Shown here in pieces: positions 5,648 through 6,785 of a stretch of DNA of 6,785 nucleotides. Every line of letters starts with the position of its first letter. Positions within the stretch are counted from its first letter, which is position 1. The notes beneath the pieces were generated by a model, which worked only from the letters and a program-made list of their open reading frames with translations, was not told where the DNA came from and did no database searches. Source of the DNA: CAZIGM01 sp964538675 (lineage in GTDB: Bacteria > Bacillota > Bacilli > Tepidibacillales > Tepidibacillaceae); contig CAZIGM010000076.1 of NCBI GenBank assembly GCA_964538675.1, positions 1 through 6,785 on the forward strand, read 5' to 3'. A program made the position numbers and the translations under genes.

Positions 5648-6484
5648 TTACTCATCTTTACCTACAATTAATATCCGATTGCGTCCTTGATTTTTTGCTT
5701 CATACATTTTTTTATCAACTTTATCAATCAAATCAAGTATCCTAACATGTTCATTTTCTTGCGAAACCTCCATTATTGCACCACTAAAAGTTACTTTTAA
5801 ATTTTTGTACTTCCATTTATACTCTCTGGCTTTATTTAAAATCCTCTCAAAAGTAAGGTATCCATCCTTAATTTCTGTATCTGTTAAGATCACAACAAAT
5901 TCTTCGCCGCCATATCTGCCAACTATATCAATCTCTCTAAGATTTCTTTTTAAAAGATTTGAAAACCAAACTAATACTTCATCCCCAAAATTATGACCAT
6001 AAGTATCATTAACCTTTTTAAAATAATCTAAATCCAAAAATACTAAGAGAAAAGTACGCTCTTTTCTTCGTACTTCTTTCATAAGATTTCTGAGATTAGT
6101 TTGGAGATATCTTCTGTTATAAAGCCCTGTTAGAGGGTCTTTTATGCTAAGTCTCTTAAGATTATCATATAGTGAATCCATTGTCATGAAAGCAAATGCA
6201 AATGTCAAAAGTACAGTAAATAATATAAGAATCAGTAAAGTCACACTAGTTAGATACTTTTCATCAATTACTATAAAAGTATTAATATTAATGGAAAAGC
6301 TATAAATCATTCGAGCAAAATAATAAGCTGTAAAAATATATAGTAAATATTTAATTACATTATAAGATGACAGATTTTTCTTTTTATATTTTTCCCTTAC
6401 AGTAATTATTCCATCAATAAATATAATAAAAATAAATAAAGACAAGAAAGCTCGTCTATAACTAAGGTTATTATTGACGAACAC
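5648..6484 (-). CDS. Membrane-anchored diguanylate cyclase (GGEEF), 5' end disrupted
   Basis: This enzyme would make the second messenger c-di-GMP from two GTP. The open frame gives 278 residues. Membrane helices lie at about 12-28, 42-61 and 79-101, then a GGDEF domain from about 108. Signature parts: DPLTGLYNRR (116-125), metal-binding D151 in FLDLDYFK, NDTYGHNFGDE (159-169) and the active site GGEEF (192-196). REID (183-186), five residues before GGEEF, is an intact RxxD inhibitory site, so product feedback is expected. The domain looks catalytically complete. The GTG at 6484 that opens the frame is probably not the true start: it has no ribosome binding site, begins inside a membrane region, and the frame stays open to 6509 without another start. 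The missing N-terminal helices are encoded just upstream in other frames. Confidence 0.92.
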   Translation of the reverse strand: MFVNNNLSYRRAFLSLFIFIIFIDGIITVREKYKKKNLSSYNVIKYLLYIFTAYYFARMIYSFSININTFIVIDEKYLTSVTLLILILFTVLLTFAFAFMTMDSLYDNLKRLSIKDPLTGLYNRRYLQTNLRNLMKEVRRKERTFLLVFLDLDYFKKVNDTYGHNFGDEVLVWFSNLLKRNLREIDIVGRYGGEEFVVILTDTEIKDGYLTFERILNKAREYKWKYKNLKVTFSGAIMEVSQENEHVRILDLIDKVDKKMYEAKNQGRNRILIVGKDE

Positions 6485-6504
6485 AAAATAATAAGCTGTA
6501 AAAA
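6316..6504. repeat. 21-bp direct repeat within the cyclase gene (6316-6336 and 6484-6504)
   Basis: The two copies are identical over 21 bases and 168 bp (56 codons) apart. Both encode IFTAYYF in a membrane helix once the frameshift at 6500-6505 is corrected, and weaker similarity extends about 20 bp further upstream of each in the coding direction. Copy 6316-6336 ends in five A, while copy 6484-6504 is followed by a sixth, which supports the extra-base reading. Confidence 0.7.
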
Positions 6505-6730
6505 ATATTTAATATATTTAATATTATATATAAATTCTTTCTAATTTTACTTCTTAGAAAAACGAATATTGCAACAATTAAGAAAGTCATACCTAAAAGA
6601 TTTAATATTGCTACTAATGGAGTTAAATAATAGTTATCATATATCCAAGTAAAATCTAATAGTAAATTACTAATTAATAAAAAAAATATTACCTATTATA
6701 GCAAATCCCAAACCTTTAATTTTTTTATAA
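6485..6730 (-). pseudogene. Frameshifted N-terminal part of the diguanylate cyclase
   Basis: Reading leftward from 6726, one frame gives KKIKGLGFAIIGNIFF up to the A8 run at 6679-6686. Skipping one base of that run gives a second frame, LLISNLLLDFTWIYDNYY through FLRSKIRKNLYIILNIL, to the A6 run at 6500-6505. Skipping one base there joins the cyclase frame as IFTAYYFVFVNNN. The joined text supplies three more membrane helices and brings the protein to about 360 residues, a usual size for multi-helix membrane cyclases. Both breaks are repaired by removing one base from a homopolymer, which suggests sequencing error, although slippage mutations in a decaying gene are possible. No start codon is visible before the junction at 6730/6731. 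Confidence 0.75.
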
Positions 6731-6785
6731 AGATATGCCTCAATTAGCTATATATGCTGTTATTGCCCTGTTATTAGGTATAGCA
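6731..6785 (+). pseudogene. Inverted exact copy of an internal DUF454 segment
   Basis: The last 55 bases are the exact reverse complement of 3799-3853. Read on the plus strand from 6732 they encode residues 104-121 of the DUF454 protein (DMPQLAIYAVIALLLGIA), including a membrane helix. The match starts abruptly in mid-gene at 6731, right beside the cyclase N-terminal region, and continues to the window edge. It could be a real inverted partial duplication or an assembly or amplification chimera. Confidence 0.9.

Noticed and set aside
5805..5996. Plus-strand open frame of 63 codons
   Set aside because: It is antisense to the GGEEF core of the diguanylate cyclase, which is clearly the coding strand.

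Overview
The window is AT-rich DNA from a low-GC Gram-positive bacterium, most likely a member of the Clostridia. The evidence is a T-box leader with the classic GGTGGTACCGCG core, GGAGG-type ribosome binding sites, sigma-A-like promoters and two c-di-GMP-type signalling proteins. All convincing genes read on the minus strand. I cannot name the species.

Reading in the direction of transcription (right to left): 5648-6484 encodes the C-terminal part of a membrane-anchored diguanylate cyclase. Its missing N-terminal membrane segments are still readable in 6485-6730, but in two other frames. 4841-5521 encodes a CPBP-family membrane protease. 4180-4839 holds two copies of a non-coding, hairpin-rich repeat. 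3685-4149 encodes a small DUF454/YbaN membrane protein. 3245-3609 is a T-box leader, with its own promoter, ahead of a class I/II aminotransferase at 1985-3193, which ends in a strong intrinsic terminator. 1-1713 is the start of a sensor-PAS-GGDEF-like protein that runs off the left edge.

Three things stand out. First, the T-box leader has one Stem I but two consecutive antiterminator/terminator modules. Its specifier (GCA) and its acceptor-binding bulge (TGGT) both fit tRNA-Ala, so the aminotransferase is predicted to respond to alanine starvation and perhaps to make alanine. Second, the two repeats share ends and contain a small hairpin module with a conserved internal loop, present in both orientations, whose stems differ by compensatory changes. 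This is the best candidate for something undescribed. Third, the right edge looks damaged. The last 55 bases are an exact inverted copy of part of the DUF454 gene, and the adjacent cyclase N-terminus carries two apparent one-base expansions in A-runs. A chimeric or low-quality contig end is the simplest explanation.

Functionally this is a mix of signalling (two GGDEF-family proteins), membrane proteins and amino-acid metabolism. Nothing ties the genes into one pathway. The aminotransferase is a separately promoted single-gene unit.
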